Origin: Akkermansia muciniphila
GTDB taxonomy: Bacteria; Verrucomicrobiota; Verrucomicrobiia; Chthoniobacterales; Chthoniobacteraceae
Length of the DNA stretch: 47,157 nucleotides
Reading direction: 5' to 3'
Assembly (NCBI GenBank): GCA_945883955.1
Contig: CAMCYN010000002.1
Location: forward strand, 1-47,157
Shown here: piece by piece, positions 8,046-16,394 of the stretch
How positions within the stretch are numbered: the stretch's first letter is position 1
Layout of the letters: each line of letters opens with the position of its first letter
Position numbers and translations under genes: made by a program
The notes under the pieces: model-generated
Told to the model about the DNA's origin: nothing
The model's database searches: none
The model's input: only the letters and a program-made list of their open reading frames with translations

Positions 8046-8191
8046 CCCAAATCCTGGAATGGAAGAGGTGGTATAGGTGCCCAATTATCTGTTGTTGTTT
8101 GGCATGCAGACGCAACAGACGTCCGTTTCTGCTCACCCTGTGGTTGGGGTGCCGTTTTAGCGCCCTCCGAGCCCAGTCCAATCTGGCCAGT

Positions 8192-9088
8192 CTACGCGTC
8201 CCTTCTGGGGGCCCTGCGTGGGGTCGAACTGCGTTCGGTGCGGCGCCACGGGCGTTCGGGCCGCGCTCCAGCGGAGTCGGCTGAGCGGCGCGTCTGTGGG
8301 CGGGAGCCGCGTGTCGGAGCTTCCTTGGCTGCCGACGAGGGGCGGATCACCTCTTCGCGGGGAAGTGGGGCGTGGCTCTCTTCACGCCGTCTGGCCGAAC
8401 GGCCGGCTTTGAGATCGGCGACATCTTTGGGAGAAAGCATGCGCCACATGCCGGCGCGCAGCTTGTCGATCCAGATGGAGCCGATACGCACGCGGCGGAG
8501 GTTTTCCACTTCATAGCCGCATTCGTACATCATGATGCGGATTTGCCGTTTGATACCCTGGGCGAGAACCACCCGCAGCTTGTTGGGAGAGATGATGTCG
8601 ACCTCTTCCATTTTGGCGCGTCCGCCTTCGATATGAAAACCACGCAGAAGCTTGTCGCGGTGGTCGGGATTAAAAGGTTTGTCGAGGGTGACCTCGTATT
8701 CCTTTTCGATTTTGAATTTGGGATGGGTCAGAGCCATCGAGAGATCGCCGTCGTTGGTGACCACGAGCAGGCCTTCGCTTTCCATGTCGAGCCGGCCGAC
8801 GTGGTAGACGCGCGGCCAGTCTGGAGGAAGGAGATCGAAAATGGTGCGGCGCTCGCGTTCATCGGAGGCGGTGCACAAAAAGCCGCGTGGTTTGTAGAGC
8901 ACGGCGTGGATGACTTCCTGGACTTGCACGACGCGGTTGCCGACTTTGACGACGTCCCCGGGGTTGACCACTGTGCCGAGATCTTCGACGTATCGGCCAT
9001 TAATCCGAACGCGGCCTTCGAGGATGATGGCTTCGACGCTGCGGCGGGAGCCGAGGCCTGCGGCGGCGAGGTAGCGATTAAGGCGCAT
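8192..9088 (-). CDS. RluB/RsuA-family rRNA pseudouridine synthase
   Basis: Converts a specific uridine of rRNA to pseudouridine. Residues 1-60 are an S4 RNA-binding domain (MRLNRYLAAAGLGSRRSVEAII). The catalytic domain includes GRLDMESEGLLVVTNDGDL, with the nucleophilic Asp in GRLD, and KRQIRIMMYECGYEV, typical of the RsuA/RluB/RluE/RluF group. The last 75 residues form a basic tail rich in Arg, Ser and Pro that is probably disordered and may bind RNA. The exact target uridine cannot be told from sequence; RluB is the likeliest match. Confidence 0.9.
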   Translation of the reverse strand: MRLNRYLAAAGLGSRRSVEAIILEGRVRINGRYVEDLGTVVNPGDVVKVGNRVVQVQEVIHAVLYKPRGFLCTASDERERRTIFDLLPPDWPRVYHVGRLDMESEGLLVVTNDGDLSMALTHPKFKIEKEYEVTLDKPFNPDHRDKLLRGFHIEGGRAKMEEVDIISPNKLRVVLAQGIKRQIRIMMYECGYEVENLRRVRIGSIWIDKLRAGMWRMLSPKDVADLKAGRSARRREESHAPLPREEVIRPSSAAKEAPTRGSRPQTRRSADSAGARPERPWRRTERSSTPRRAPRRDA

Positions 9089-9234
9089 GGGATAGGGCGG
9101 TTTGAATGAGCAAAAGGGGGGGTGAAGAGTGTCGGTGAAAGTCTAACACGGAGCAACCTCGGGATGGAGGCAGTTGTAAGTCTTTGTTTTCCGCCTCTCC
9201 GAATGTTAATCTACATGCAGCGACGATTTCACAA

Positions 9235-9855
9235 ATGATCAAAGGATCCATACCCCGAAAAACGGTTTATCGCCTCTCGCTTTATGACCGGGCCCTGCAG
9301 CGTTTACGTGCCAACCGGATTGAAACGGTTTCTTCCGCAGCTCTGGCAAAGGCCTCGGGGGTGAAGTCCACCCAGTTGCGCAAGGATCTGGCGTATTTCG
9401 GGCATTTTGGCACCCGTGGTTTGGGGTACGCCGTGGAAGGATTATCCAGGAAACTGGGGGAGGTACTCGGAACGGCGTGTTTGCAGCCGGTGATTCTGGT
9501 GGGAGTCGGCCAGCTCGGTTCGGCGCTTCTCGGGTATGTCGGTTTTGCACGCCAGGGATTTGAGGTCGTGGCGGCCTTTGACGCCGAACCGTTGCGGAGC
9601 CGGCCGAGGGAACATGCGGTGAAGATTTATCCCATGGAGGAAATCGAAGCGTTTGTGCACGAGCGTGGGATTAAAATAGCGATCCTGACACTCCCCGGAA
9701 CGGTGGCTCAGGAGGTGGCTAACGAGCTTGTGGCATGTGGGATACAGGCAATGTTAAATTTTGCGCCTGCCGTTCTACAAGTGCCCGAGCATGTCGTGGT
9801 CAACAATGTGGACCTGGCTGCGGAGCTCGAAAATCTCAGCTATTTTATCCACTAA
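9235..9855 (+). CDS. rex: Redox-sensing transcriptional repressor Rex
   Basis: Rex represses anaerobic or fermentative and respiratory genes when NADH/NAD is low and leaves DNA when it binds NADH. The 206-residue protein has the Rex winged helix (RKTVYRLSLYDRALQRL, then KSTQLRKDLAYFGHFGTRGLGY) and a Rossmann domain with VILVGVGQLGSALLGY. The ending NVDLAAELENLSYFI is the Rex domain-swap helix. The ATG at 9235 fits the family start; an upstream in-frame TTG at 9184 is less likely. It heads a compact run of eight genes. Confidence 0.95.
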   Translation: MIKGSIPRKTVYRLSLYDRALQRLRANRIETVSSAALAKASGVKSTQLRKDLAYFGHFGTRGLGYAVEGLSRKLGEVLGTACLQPVILVGVGQLGSALLGYVGFARQGFEVVAAFDAEPLRSRPREHAVKIYPMEEIEAFVHERGIKIAILTLPGTVAQEVANELVACGIQAMLNFAPAVLQVPEHVVVNNVDLAAELENLSYFIH

Positions 9856-9875
9856 ACCCGCACCGGGGAGGATTC

Positions 9876-10760
9876 GTGGAACTCGTCGTATTACCTGCCG
9901 TATCGCTGGATCTGAAACTCACGCTTGGCAGTGGCCAGGCTTTTCACTGGGTGGCGCAGGGCGAGGGTTGGCTGGGGGCGATCGGCAATACACCCGTGTA
10001 TATGGAGCAGCGCGGAGCGGAGGTTTTTGTCAACCCGGAGGCTGCCGCTGCCTCCGGGAGGTACCTGGCTCTGGATCATCCGCTGGAAGAGATCTACGCC
10101 AGTTTCCCCAAAGACCCGACCTTGCAGGAAGCGGCCGTCTTTTGCGCAGGTATGCGGATTTTGCGCCAGCCGGCCTGGGAGGCGGTGGCGACCTTTATCA
10201 CCTCCTCGATGAAGCAGGTGGCCCACATTGCCCAAATTTCGCACACGCTACGGCGGCGGTACGGAAGGCGGTTGAGCCTTGGGGAACACACGCTGTTTGC
10301 GTATCCGGAAGCCGAGGCGCTTGCGGCGTTGGAGGAAGGGGATCTGCGCGCTTGTGCGCTGGGGTATCGGGCAAAGAACCTGTTGGGAGCGGCCAAAATG
10401 GTGGCTTCCGGAGAGGTGGATCTGACTGAAGTGGCCGGAATGGCGGATGAGGCCGCACAGAAGGAGCTGTGTCGGTTGCCGGGCGTGGGGGAGAAGGTGG
10501 CAAACTGTGCGCTTCTTTTTGGATTTGAACGGCTTCGCTCATTTCCGGTGGACGTCTGGATTGAGCGTGTCATTCGCGAAAAGTATTTCCCGCGTCGGAA
10601 AACAGTGACTGCGGCGCAAATTCGCACGTTTTGTGCGGAATATTTCGGCCCTTATGGTGGGTACGCCCAGCAATACCTCTTTCATCATGCGAGGATCACG
10701 TGGAATAGTCGCCGGTCCACGGGAGCCGGTTCCAAACGTGGCTCTGCCAAATCTTCATGA
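9876..10760 (+). CDS. 8-oxoguanine DNA glycosylase (OGG1-type, HhH-GPD)
   Basis: Base-excision repair glycosylase/AP-lyase for oxidised guanine, 294 residues. The N-terminal OGG domain (LTLGSGQAFHWV) is followed by the HhH-GPD module LPGVGEKVANCALL, with the Schiff-base lysine in GEK, and FPVDVWIERV, with the catalytic aspartate in PVDVW. Both residues match human OGG1 Lys249 and Asp268. The start is GTG at 9876, supported by a strong Shine-Dalgarno GGGGAGG ending 5 nt before it, one of the few in this window. It starts 20 nt after rex and overlaps the next gene by ATGA. Confidence 0.9.
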   Translation: MELVVLPAVSLDLKLTLGSGQAFHWVAQGEGWLGAIGNTPVYMEQRGAEVFVNPEAAAASGRYLALDHPLEEIYASFPKDPTLQEAAVFCAGMRILRQPAWEAVATFITSSMKQVAHIAQISHTLRRRYGRRLSLGEHTLFAYPEAEALAALEEGDLRACALGYRAKNLLGAAKMVASGEVDLTEVAGMADEAAQKELCRLPGVGEKVANCALLFGFERLRSFPVDVWIERVIREKYFPRRKTVTAAQIRTFCAEYFGPYGGYAQQYLFHHARITWNSRRSTGAGSKRGSAKSS

Positions 10761-11470
10761 ACATAGACGTCGCACTCGAACCCTCTGAGATTTCGCAACT
10801 TGCGATTCGGGATCTCTCACGCACCACTTGTGTGGTGTTTGATGTGTTACGGGCGACGAGCTCCATGGTTACGGGATTGGTATTTGGGGCGGAGGGGATT
10901 GTGCCGGTAAGCACCATTGAAGAGGCGCTGGAGCAAAAAAGGCTGCAGCCGCAGGCTTTATTAGGCGGGGAGCGGTATGGGGAACGAATCGAAGGGTTTG
11001 ATCTGGGAAATTCGCCCTTTGAATACAGGCAGTGCCAGGGCCGCCGGATCATCACGACGACCACGAACGGAACGGTGGCGCTGAGGGCTTGCGCCGGAGC
11101 GGAGCGGGTCCTGGTCGGGGCGGTTTTAAACCTGGGGGCCATCTCCAGGGTTTTAAGAAAAATGGCGCCCGAGAATGTGCTGCTGGTTTGTGCGGGCACC
11201 TTTGAAACCCTTGCGCTGGAAGATGTGTGGGCGGCGGGACGTCTGCTATCGGATTTTGAAGGGGCGGACTGGAGCGATTCTGCGCGCGTGGCCCACGCTA
11301 CTTCCCGGTTATGGCCCGAGCCACTGGCGGCTCTTGCTGCGGCCCGCAACGGACGGGCGCTGCTGGCCAAGGGCCGGCAGGCGGAGGTGGAGTGGTGTGC
11401 GCAGCTGTCTGTTTACGAAGTATTTGGTGAAATGAGCCAGGGCGTTGTGCGCCCGGTGTTTCTGGCATGA
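10757..11470 (+). CDS. 2-phosphosulfolactate phosphatase family (ComB-like)
   Basis: A 237-residue member of the ComB family (EC 3.1.3.71 in methanogens, part of coenzyme M synthesis), which is also widespread in bacteria that make no coenzyme M. Diagnostic motifs are present: VVFDVLRATSSMVTGL, LLGGERYGERIEGFDLGNSP and TTTTNGTVAL. The aspartates and Gly-Glu-Arg of the Mg site are intact. In this setting it could act on sulfolactate metabolism or a related phosphate ester; no other gene of that pathway is nearby. It overlaps both neighbours by 4 nt. Confidence 0.88.
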   Translation: MNIDVALEPSEISQLAIRDLSRTTCVVFDVLRATSSMVTGLVFGAEGIVPVSTIEEALEQKRLQPQALLGGERYGERIEGFDLGNSPFEYRQCQGRRIITTTTNGTVALRACAGAERVLVGAVLNLGAISRVLRKMAPENVLLVCAGTFETLALEDVWAAGRLLSDFEGADWSDSARVAHATSRLWPEPLAALAAARNGRALLAKGRQAEVEWCAQLSVYEVFGEMSQGVVRPVFLA

Positions 11471-12597
11471 AATTCGGGCTTCCCAGAGTGTTGCGGCGTG
11501 CCTTGAACGCCTTCCCGGATGTCAACGCGCAGCCGCCCAAACAGCAGGCCACGGTTGGGTTGGTTGGGTCGGTGTTGTTGCATCTCGGGGCGTTAGTGTT
11601 GTGGCTTAGTGTGGAGAGCGGCTGGATTGACAACTTGCTGGTGGCTCCCGAAAAACCGCCGAACTCGGTGGATATCATTATTCAAACCGTCACACCTGCC
11701 CTGCCGGAAAAGGTGGTGTTGCCTTTGGATCAGCTCGTGGGAAAACCCCGGATGGATTCGGCCGGATTACTCGAGTCCAAAACCGATCCGCTTGTCCCGG
11801 CTTTTCAATCGGACCGGAATCTGGCGGCTGGAAGCCAGCAGAGGCCCACCGGAAACGCGCCTCTGCCGACGGTGAGCGGGCGGACCAATGCGGTGGAGAA
11901 GGTCCTCATCAAACAGGACGTCAAATTGGGCGTTCTGGATGCGCAACCTCCAAAGCCCGCTCCGTCCCTTTCCAAGCTGGCGGGACAGAACTCGGGTCCC
12001 AAAACGACGGTCGCTTCCAAGAAGCAGGCTGCCAAACATCAGGCTGGTGGCGAAGTGGAACGGCTCGAGGATATTGCTGAACTGGGTGGGGAGCTGGTAT
12101 TCCGCAGGGTCGCGGCCAGCCCGTCGTCGGTGAGTAAACTCGGTACCCCCAGTCCGAAGCCGGCCGCCCCCCAAGCCGCGCCAAGCAAAACAGCTTCCGA
12201 ATCCGAAAACGTCGACAATTTGTTTGAGGAAGGCAAAGAGCGGACCGAGGTGAAAGGTGGGTTGGCCCAGAACGGAAAATTGGGAGTGAACGCCTCCAAA
12301 ACCCCCATGGCCGTGTATATGAAGGCGGTGAGCGGGGCGATCGGTGCCCAATGGAATGCTCTGGTGAAGAACCGGATGGATTCTCTGGAGACGGGGCTTG
12401 TGAAGGTGCGTTTCTGGATTTCCCCCGAAGGCAAGGTGCGTAAGGTCACTATTGAGCGGAGTACGGCGAACCGGCAGTTCTCCGACCTGTGCCTAGAGGC
12501 CGTACAAGCCGCTTTACTGCAGCCGCCGCCAGTGGAAGCCGAACCTTTGCTGCGTGACGGTTTACTTGAGATCCCTTTTACCTTTTCCCTTTATTAA
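11467..12597 (+). CDS. TonB-like energy transducer
   Basis: Periplasm-spanning protein of 376 residues. A single N-terminal transmembrane helix (about residues 28-48, VGLVGSVLLHLGALVLWLSV) is followed by a long low-complexity linker rich in Pro, Lys and Ala. A C-terminal TonB/TolA-type domain begins near MKAVSGAIGAQWNALVK and contains VKVRFWISPEGKVRKVTIERS. The ExbB- and ExbD-like genes follow directly, making a complete proton-driven energiser. No TonB-dependent receptor is nearby. The long linker and the domain order fit TonB slightly better than TolA. Confidence 0.85.
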   Translation: MKFGLPRVLRRALNAFPDVNAQPPKQQATVGLVGSVLLHLGALVLWLSVESGWIDNLLVAPEKPPNSVDIIIQTVTPALPEKVVLPLDQLVGKPRMDSAGLLESKTDPLVPAFQSDRNLAAGSQQRPTGNAPLPTVSGRTNAVEKVLIKQDVKLGVLDAQPPKPAPSLSKLAGQNSGPKTTVASKKQAAKHQAGGEVERLEDIAELGGELVFRRVAASPSSVSKLGTPSPKPAAPQAAPSKTASESENVDNLFEEGKERTEVKGGLAQNGKLGVNASKTPMAVYMKAVSGAIGAQWNALVKNRMDSLETGLVKVRFWISPEGKVRKVTIERSTANRQFSDLCLEAVQAALLQPPPVEAEPLLRDGLLEIPFTFSLY

Positions 12598-12603
12598 CCA
12601 TTC

Positions 12604-13281
12604 ATGAATCCCATCCCTGAGACTGCCTCCTCAATAGTCCAATTCATCCTCCAGGGCGGCGTTTTTATGATGCTCCTGGCCTTCTGCTCGGTCGTCGGAC
12701 TGGCCGTTGTTGTCGTGCGTCTGATTGGGTTGCGTCGCGATATTGCCGTGCCTCCGGTTCTGAAAGAGGAAGTGCAGCGGCTGGCTTCTCAGGCGGAGAA
12801 TTCCACCGCCCGTCTCACGTCACTTCTGGCCTCGGACCGTTCTCCCATGGGCCGGATTCTTCAGGTGGCCTTGAAACACACGAAGGCTTCGCGATCTGAA
12901 AACCAGGATGCCGTGCAGGTCGTGGCCCGGGGCGAGGTCGTGCGGTTGGAACAGGGGTTGTTTGTGCTGGAAATTTTGGTGGGAATCACGCCCTTGCTTG
13001 GTCTTTTGGGGGCGGTCTCCGGGTTGGTGAAAGTGTTCGGCGCCTTTGGCTCGGCTGCCGGTCAGAGTGATCCGCACGTGATCGCGAGCGGGATTGCCGA
13101 AGCTCTGAGCACCACGGTCGTTGGGCTCGCAATCGCGATTCCCTGTCTGGTGGCTTACAGTTGTTTTGTACGCAAAGTTGAGACCCTCGCCTCGGAGATG
13201 GAGGGGATCGCTTCGCTGCTCTTGAGCAAATGTTACGAAGGCGGCAAGGCCGGGGGCTCTTCGGAGCGCGCAGTGCAATAA
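12604..13281 (+). CDS. ExbB/TolQ-type proton channel protein
   Basis: Inner-membrane proton-channel subunit, 225 residues. A first transmembrane helix lies at about residues 15-38, a cytoplasmic loop of about 85 residues follows, then two helices at about 120-145 and 160-185. The conserved family segment LEILVGITPLLGLLGAVSGLVKVFGAF and the STTVVGLAIAIPCLVAYSCF helix are both present. It begins 6 nt after the TonB gene and is followed by ExbD 20 nt later. ExbB and TolQ cannot be separated by motif alone; the TonB neighbour favours ExbB. Confidence 0.9.
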   Translation: MNPIPETASSIVQFILQGGVFMMLLAFCSVVGLAVVVVRLIGLRRDIAVPPVLKEEVQRLASQAENSTARLTSLLASDRSPMGRILQVALKHTKASRSENQDAVQVVARGEVVRLEQGLFVLEILVGITPLLGLLGAVSGLVKVFGAFGSAAGQSDPHVIASGIAEALSTTVVGLAIAIPCLVAYSCFVRKVETLASEMEGIASLLLSKCYEGGKAGGSSERAVQ

Positions 13282-13301
13282 CCGGTTGCTGTAAAGCTCT
13301 T

Positions 13302-13715
13302 ATGAATTTCTATCCCAGACGTCGCCGCAGTCCGCAGGTGCTCATCGTCTCGTTGATTGATATCTTTGCGATCCTGTTAATTTTCGTGCTCGTTTCCAGT
13401 AACTTCCGGAAAGCCCAGCCGACGGTCAAAATTAGCCTGCCCGATTCCAAAGCCTCCACCATGGCCCAGCCCAAGCGGGAGCCAGTGGTGTTAACCATCA
13501 CCAAAGATTCCCAGCTGTTTTTGGACAATGCGCCCGTGGTTCTGGAAAAACTGGCACCGTTGCTGGTCGAGATCGTCAAGAAGGATGCCAATGTCGCCCT
13601 GGCCTTAAATGCCGACAAGGATGCGCCCTTTGGAATCATCCTGAAAGTTTTGGATGGATTGAAGGATTCGGGTGTAAAGGGTAGCCTCACAGCCTTTATG
13701 GAGCGTGCCAAATGA
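13302..13715 (+). CDS. ExbD/TolR-type protein
   Basis: A 137-residue partner of the ExbB-like channel. A basic N-terminus (NFYPRRRRSPQ) leads to one transmembrane helix holding the essential acidic residue in SLIDIFAILLIFVLVSS (Asp in LID, the proton-binding site of the family). A periplasmic ExbD fold follows (EPVVLTITKDSQLFLDNAPV, then VALALNADKDAPFGIILKVLDGLKDSG). The start chosen is ATG at 13302; the in-frame ATG at 13230 lies inside exbB. It overlaps the deformylase start by 4 nt. Confidence 0.92.
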   Translation: MNFYPRRRRSPQVLIVSLIDIFAILLIFVLVSSNFRKAQPTVKISLPDSKASTMAQPKREPVVLTITKDSQLFLDNAPVVLEKLAPLLVEIVKKDANVALALNADKDAPFGIILKVLDGLKDSGVKGSLTAFMERAK

Positions 13716-14263
13716 TTCGAGACATTGTGATGTTCGGTGACCCGGTGTTACGGGCCGTGGGAGCCAAGGTCGGGGAAGTGACCGAGGAAGTGCGGACTCT
13801 TGCCAAAGATATGCTGGATACGATGCGGCATGCGGACGGCGTGGGCCTTGCCGCCCAACAGGTCGGGGTCGCCTTGCAGATGGCTGTTGTGGACGTGGCC
13901 GACTCCGAAGACCGGCCCAGCGCGATGTGGGTCAACGGGCAGCCAGTCAATCTGGCCGATTATATGCCGATGGTGCTTCTGAATCCTGTGGTCGAACCCG
14001 GCAAGGAGAAGGAAGTCGACACAGAGGGCTGTCTTTCGTTCCCGAAAATGAACGCTGATATTTTGCGCCCGGCCAAGATCCGCTGCCAGGCCCAGACCCT
14101 GGACGGGAAGGGGGTGGACTTCGAAGCCACCGGATTGCTGGCCCGGGCGGTGCAGCACGAACTCGATCATCTCAATGGGGTTTTATTCATCGACCGCATG
14201 AGCTCTGCGGCGAAGGCGGCTCTTGCGGGGAAGCTTAAGCGCCTCCAGCGCGCCGCTCGATAG
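13712..14263 (+). CDS. def: Peptide deformylase
   Basis: Removes the formyl group from the starting methionine of new proteins. The 183-residue protein has the three metal-site motifs in order: GVGLAAQQVG (residues 45-54), EGCLSFP with the metal-binding cysteine, and QHELDHLNG with HExxH. A stretch of about 10 extra residues lies between the first two motifs (SEDRPSAMWVNGQPVNLADY). Location after tonB-exbB-exbD, and not beside fmt, is unusual. It overlaps exbD by 4 nt, and its stop abuts the next start. Confidence 0.95.
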   Translation: MIRDIVMFGDPVLRAVGAKVGEVTEEVRTLAKDMLDTMRHADGVGLAAQQVGVALQMAVVDVADSEDRPSAMWVNGQPVNLADYMPMVLLNPVVEPGKEKEVDTEGCLSFPKMNADILRPAKIRCQAQTLDGKGVDFEATGLLARAVQHELDHLNGVLFIDRMSSAAKAALAGKLKRLQRAAR

Positions 14264-14818
14264 ATGGTTATGGATGTTGGGTTTAAGGAGTGGGCGCTGG
14301 TCTGCGAGGCTCTCGGAGACGGTCGTCAGAGTGTCATTTTGCGCAAGGGTGGGATTGCCGAGGGCCGGGCCGGGTTTCTGTTCAAGCACCCGGAGTTTTT
14401 GCTGTTTCCAACCTTGTTCCACGAACAGGTTTCCAAGCTCAAACTCCCTCCCGACACGGCTCTGCCGTGCTTGCCTCAAGGCGAACACTCCATCGCTTAC
14501 CGGGTTGTGGTGGAATGGACCCGGGATCTCACCGACTGGGAACAGGTCAGGCGACTGGACCCGTTTCATCTCTGGGCGGAACACTTGATCCAAGAACGAT
14601 TTGTGTATGAAGGTAAGCGCTCCGTCAGCCTGGCTTTCGTGCGGGTCTACCGGCTGGTTCCCACCTTTGTCTTCCCGGACGCTCCCCAGTATGGGGGCTG
14701 TCGTTCCTGGGTCGATTTGCCGGAATTGCCGCAAGGGACGCGTTTTGTGCCTGTGCTGGACGAAGAGGCGCACCGGGATCGCGAGGCGGCTGTGTTGTTC
14801 GCACTCGGCGAAATATAG
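14264..14818 (+). CDS. DUF1802 family protein
   Basis: A 184-residue protein of unknown function. Features of the DUF1802 family are recognisable: FKEWALVCEALGDGRQSVILRKGGIAE near the start, FLFKHPEFLLFPTLFHEQ, and a later RLVPTFVFPDAPQYGGCRSWVDLPE. It is cytoplasmic by appearance, with no signal peptide or membrane segment. The ATG follows the def stop codon without a gap, so it is probably translated by coupling as the last gene of the rex-led run. No biochemical role is known to me. Confidence 0.8.
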   Translation: MVMDVGFKEWALVCEALGDGRQSVILRKGGIAEGRAGFLFKHPEFLLFPTLFHEQVSKLKLPPDTALPCLPQGEHSIAYRVVVEWTRDLTDWEQVRRLDPFHLWAEHLIQERFVYEGKRSVSLAFVRVYRLVPTFVFPDAPQYGGCRSWVDLPELPQGTRFVPVLDEEAHRDREAAVLFALGEI

Positions 14819-14991
14819 GCGCGGGCGAGTTAGACGGTGAAGGGCCGACCAGGAAGTTCTCCGGGGCGGCGTTAGTTGGCGGACTTAAACCCCACGAGGT
14901 GCAGTCCGGGGAGGGGAAATCCGGAGGGATTTACAATTGCTTCACAATTCTCAGGGGGCGGGGACACACGGTCTTTACACTCCTGCGGTTA

Positions 14992-15039
14992 GCTTTGGGG
15001 CATCACTCCCGCCTTCGGGGAGCCACAAAAACCCAAAGC
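14992..15039 (+). promoter_or_regulatory. Structured leader directly before the DUF1111 cytochrome start
   Basis: GCTTTGGG (14992-14999) pairs perfectly with CCCAAAGC (15032-15039). Inside, a second hairpin CTCC...GGAG is capped by a C(TTCG)G tetraloop. The outer stem ends one nucleotide before the ATG at 15041, and no Shine-Dalgarno is visible, so folding should affect initiation. It could be a cis-regulatory RNA. I do not recognise a known riboswitch. The rest of the 222-nt gap (14819-14991) shows no gene. Confidence 0.5.
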
Positions 15040-15040
15040 G

Positions 15041-16315
15041 ATGAAAACCATATCCTCCCAAATTATCGTTGGATTGAGTCTGACGGCCTCTGTGATGGCG
15101 GCTCCCGCCCCCCTGCCTCCGCCTCCCAGTGGGGCTACGCCTCCTCCGCCGCCTCTTTTGAATGTGTCCGCGCCGCTTCCGCCTCCGCCGGGTGCGCCAA
15201 ATCCAGGAACTCCCCTGCCGAGGAGGCCTTCGGTGCCGCTGGCCGGCATCAGTGCCGCGCAGCTGGCGGAATTTCAGGACGGACGTGCCGAGTTCATCAA
15301 GGAAGAACGGCCCGAGGGCGGATTGGGACCCATTTTCAACGATGTCTCCTGCGTGGCCTGTCACGATGCCGGCGGAGTGGGCGGAGCCGGTCGCAAATCG
15401 GTGGTGCGGTTTGGCCGCGTGACCAACGGAGTGTTTGATCCGCTCGTGCATTTGGGCGGGTCTTTGCTTCAAAAGCGCTCCATTTCCAGAGAGTCGCTCG
15501 AGACGATTCCCCGGGAAGCCAACGTGGTCGCCACGCGGATCACCACCCCGCTGTTCGGCGCCGGCCTGATCGAGGCTATCCCCGATTCCACAATTCTGGA
15601 ATACGCCGCCCTGCCCAAGCCTGATGGTATCAAGGGGCGTGCGGCGATGGTGACCGATCCGGTTAGCGGAGAAATCCGTGTGGGGCGTTTCGGTTGGAAA
15701 GCTCAGCATGCCAGCTTGTTGGGGTTCTCTGGAGATGCCTATTTGAATGAGATGGGAATCACTAGTCGCTTGTTCCCGACCGAAAATGCTCCCAATGGAA
15801 AGTTGGCCGTCCTCGCCCGGGCCGACAAATATGCCGACCCCGAGGACGTGGTCGATCCGGGGACCCAACGGGGTGATATTGATTCCGCCGCGAGTTTTAT
15901 GCGCCTCCTGGCTCCGCTCCCCCGTGGACCGGTCACTGCTCAGGTGACCGCAGGGAGTCTGGTGTTCCATCAAGTCGGGTGCGCGCAGTGTCATAAAGCG
16001 GAGATGGTGACAGGCACGGCCGGGCCAGAGGGAACCAGGGCGCAAGTCGTCGCCTTGTATTCCGATTTGTTACTCCACGACATGGGGGCGCTCGGTGACG
16101 GCATCGCCCAGCCTCCGGCCACGATGAAAGAAATGCGGACGGCGCCGCTTTGGGGACTGCGTGCGCGGGAGCGTTATTTACACGATGGTCGGGCGACGAC
16201 GGTGGACCTGGCCATTCGGGCTCATGATGGCGAAGCGAAGGTTGTCCGGGATAGGTACAGGACCTTGAGCACGGGACAGCGGTTCGCGCTGTTGGAGTTT
16301 TTGAAGTCGATATAA
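15041..16315 (+). CDS. DUF1111 dihaem cytochrome (thiol-oxidoreductase-like)
   Basis: Exported 424-residue c-type cytochrome. The signal peptide ends near VMAAPAP. A proline-rich stretch of about 45 residues with PPPPP runs follows, probably a flexible linker. Two haem-binding motifs are visible: CVACH near residue 105 and CAQCH near residue 312. The segments RFGWKAQHASLLGF, DLLLHDMG and RYLHDGRA are typical of the DUF1111 dihaem family. Members are periplasmic; their electron partners are mostly unknown. A strong terminator follows at 16344. Confidence 0.88.
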   Translation: MKTISSQIIVGLSLTASVMAAPAPLPPPPSGATPPPPPLLNVSAPLPPPPGAPNPGTPLPRRPSVPLAGISAAQLAEFQDGRAEFIKEERPEGGLGPIFNDVSCVACHDAGGVGGAGRKSVVRFGRVTNGVFDPLVHLGGSLLQKRSISRESLETIPREANVVATRITTPLFGAGLIEAIPDSTILEYAALPKPDGIKGRAAMVTDPVSGEIRVGRFGWKAQHASLLGFSGDAYLNEMGITSRLFPTENAPNGKLAVLARADKYADPEDVVDPGTQRGDIDSAASFMRLLAPLPRGPVTAQVTAGSLVFHQVGCAQCHKAEMVTGTAGPEGTRAQVVALYSDLLLHDMGALGDGIAQPPATMKEMRTAPLWGLRARERYLHDGRATTVDLAIRAHDGEAKVVRDRYRTLSTGQRFALLEFLKSI

Positions 16316-16343
16316 CCCAACCGGTTCATCCGGAATAATAAAG

Positions 16344-16388
16344 AAGGGTCCCGGCGAAGGAGAATACGCCGGGACCCTTTCTGTTTTT
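16344..16388. terminator. Bidirectional terminator
   Basis: The arms AAGGGTCCCGGCG and CGCCGGGACCCTT make a perfect 13-bp stem with a 10-nt loop. TTTCTGTTTTT follows on the plus strand and TTCTTTATTATT on the minus strand. It separates two convergent genes, the cytochrome and the histidine kinase, and should stop transcription from both. Confidence 0.9.
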
Positions 16389-16394
16389 GGCCGC

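Noticed and set aside
9227-9234. TTTCACAA just before the rex start, like half of a Rex operator
   Set aside because: The opposite half (TTGTGAA) is not present at the required distance.
14936-14957. TTCACAA half-site upstream of the DUF1111 cytochrome
   Set aside because: Only one half-site; the flanking bases do not complete a Rex operator.
14975-16045. 356-codon minus-strand frame opposite the DUF1111 cytochrome
   Set aside because: The plus strand has a signal peptide and two haem motifs; the antisense frame has nothing recognisable.
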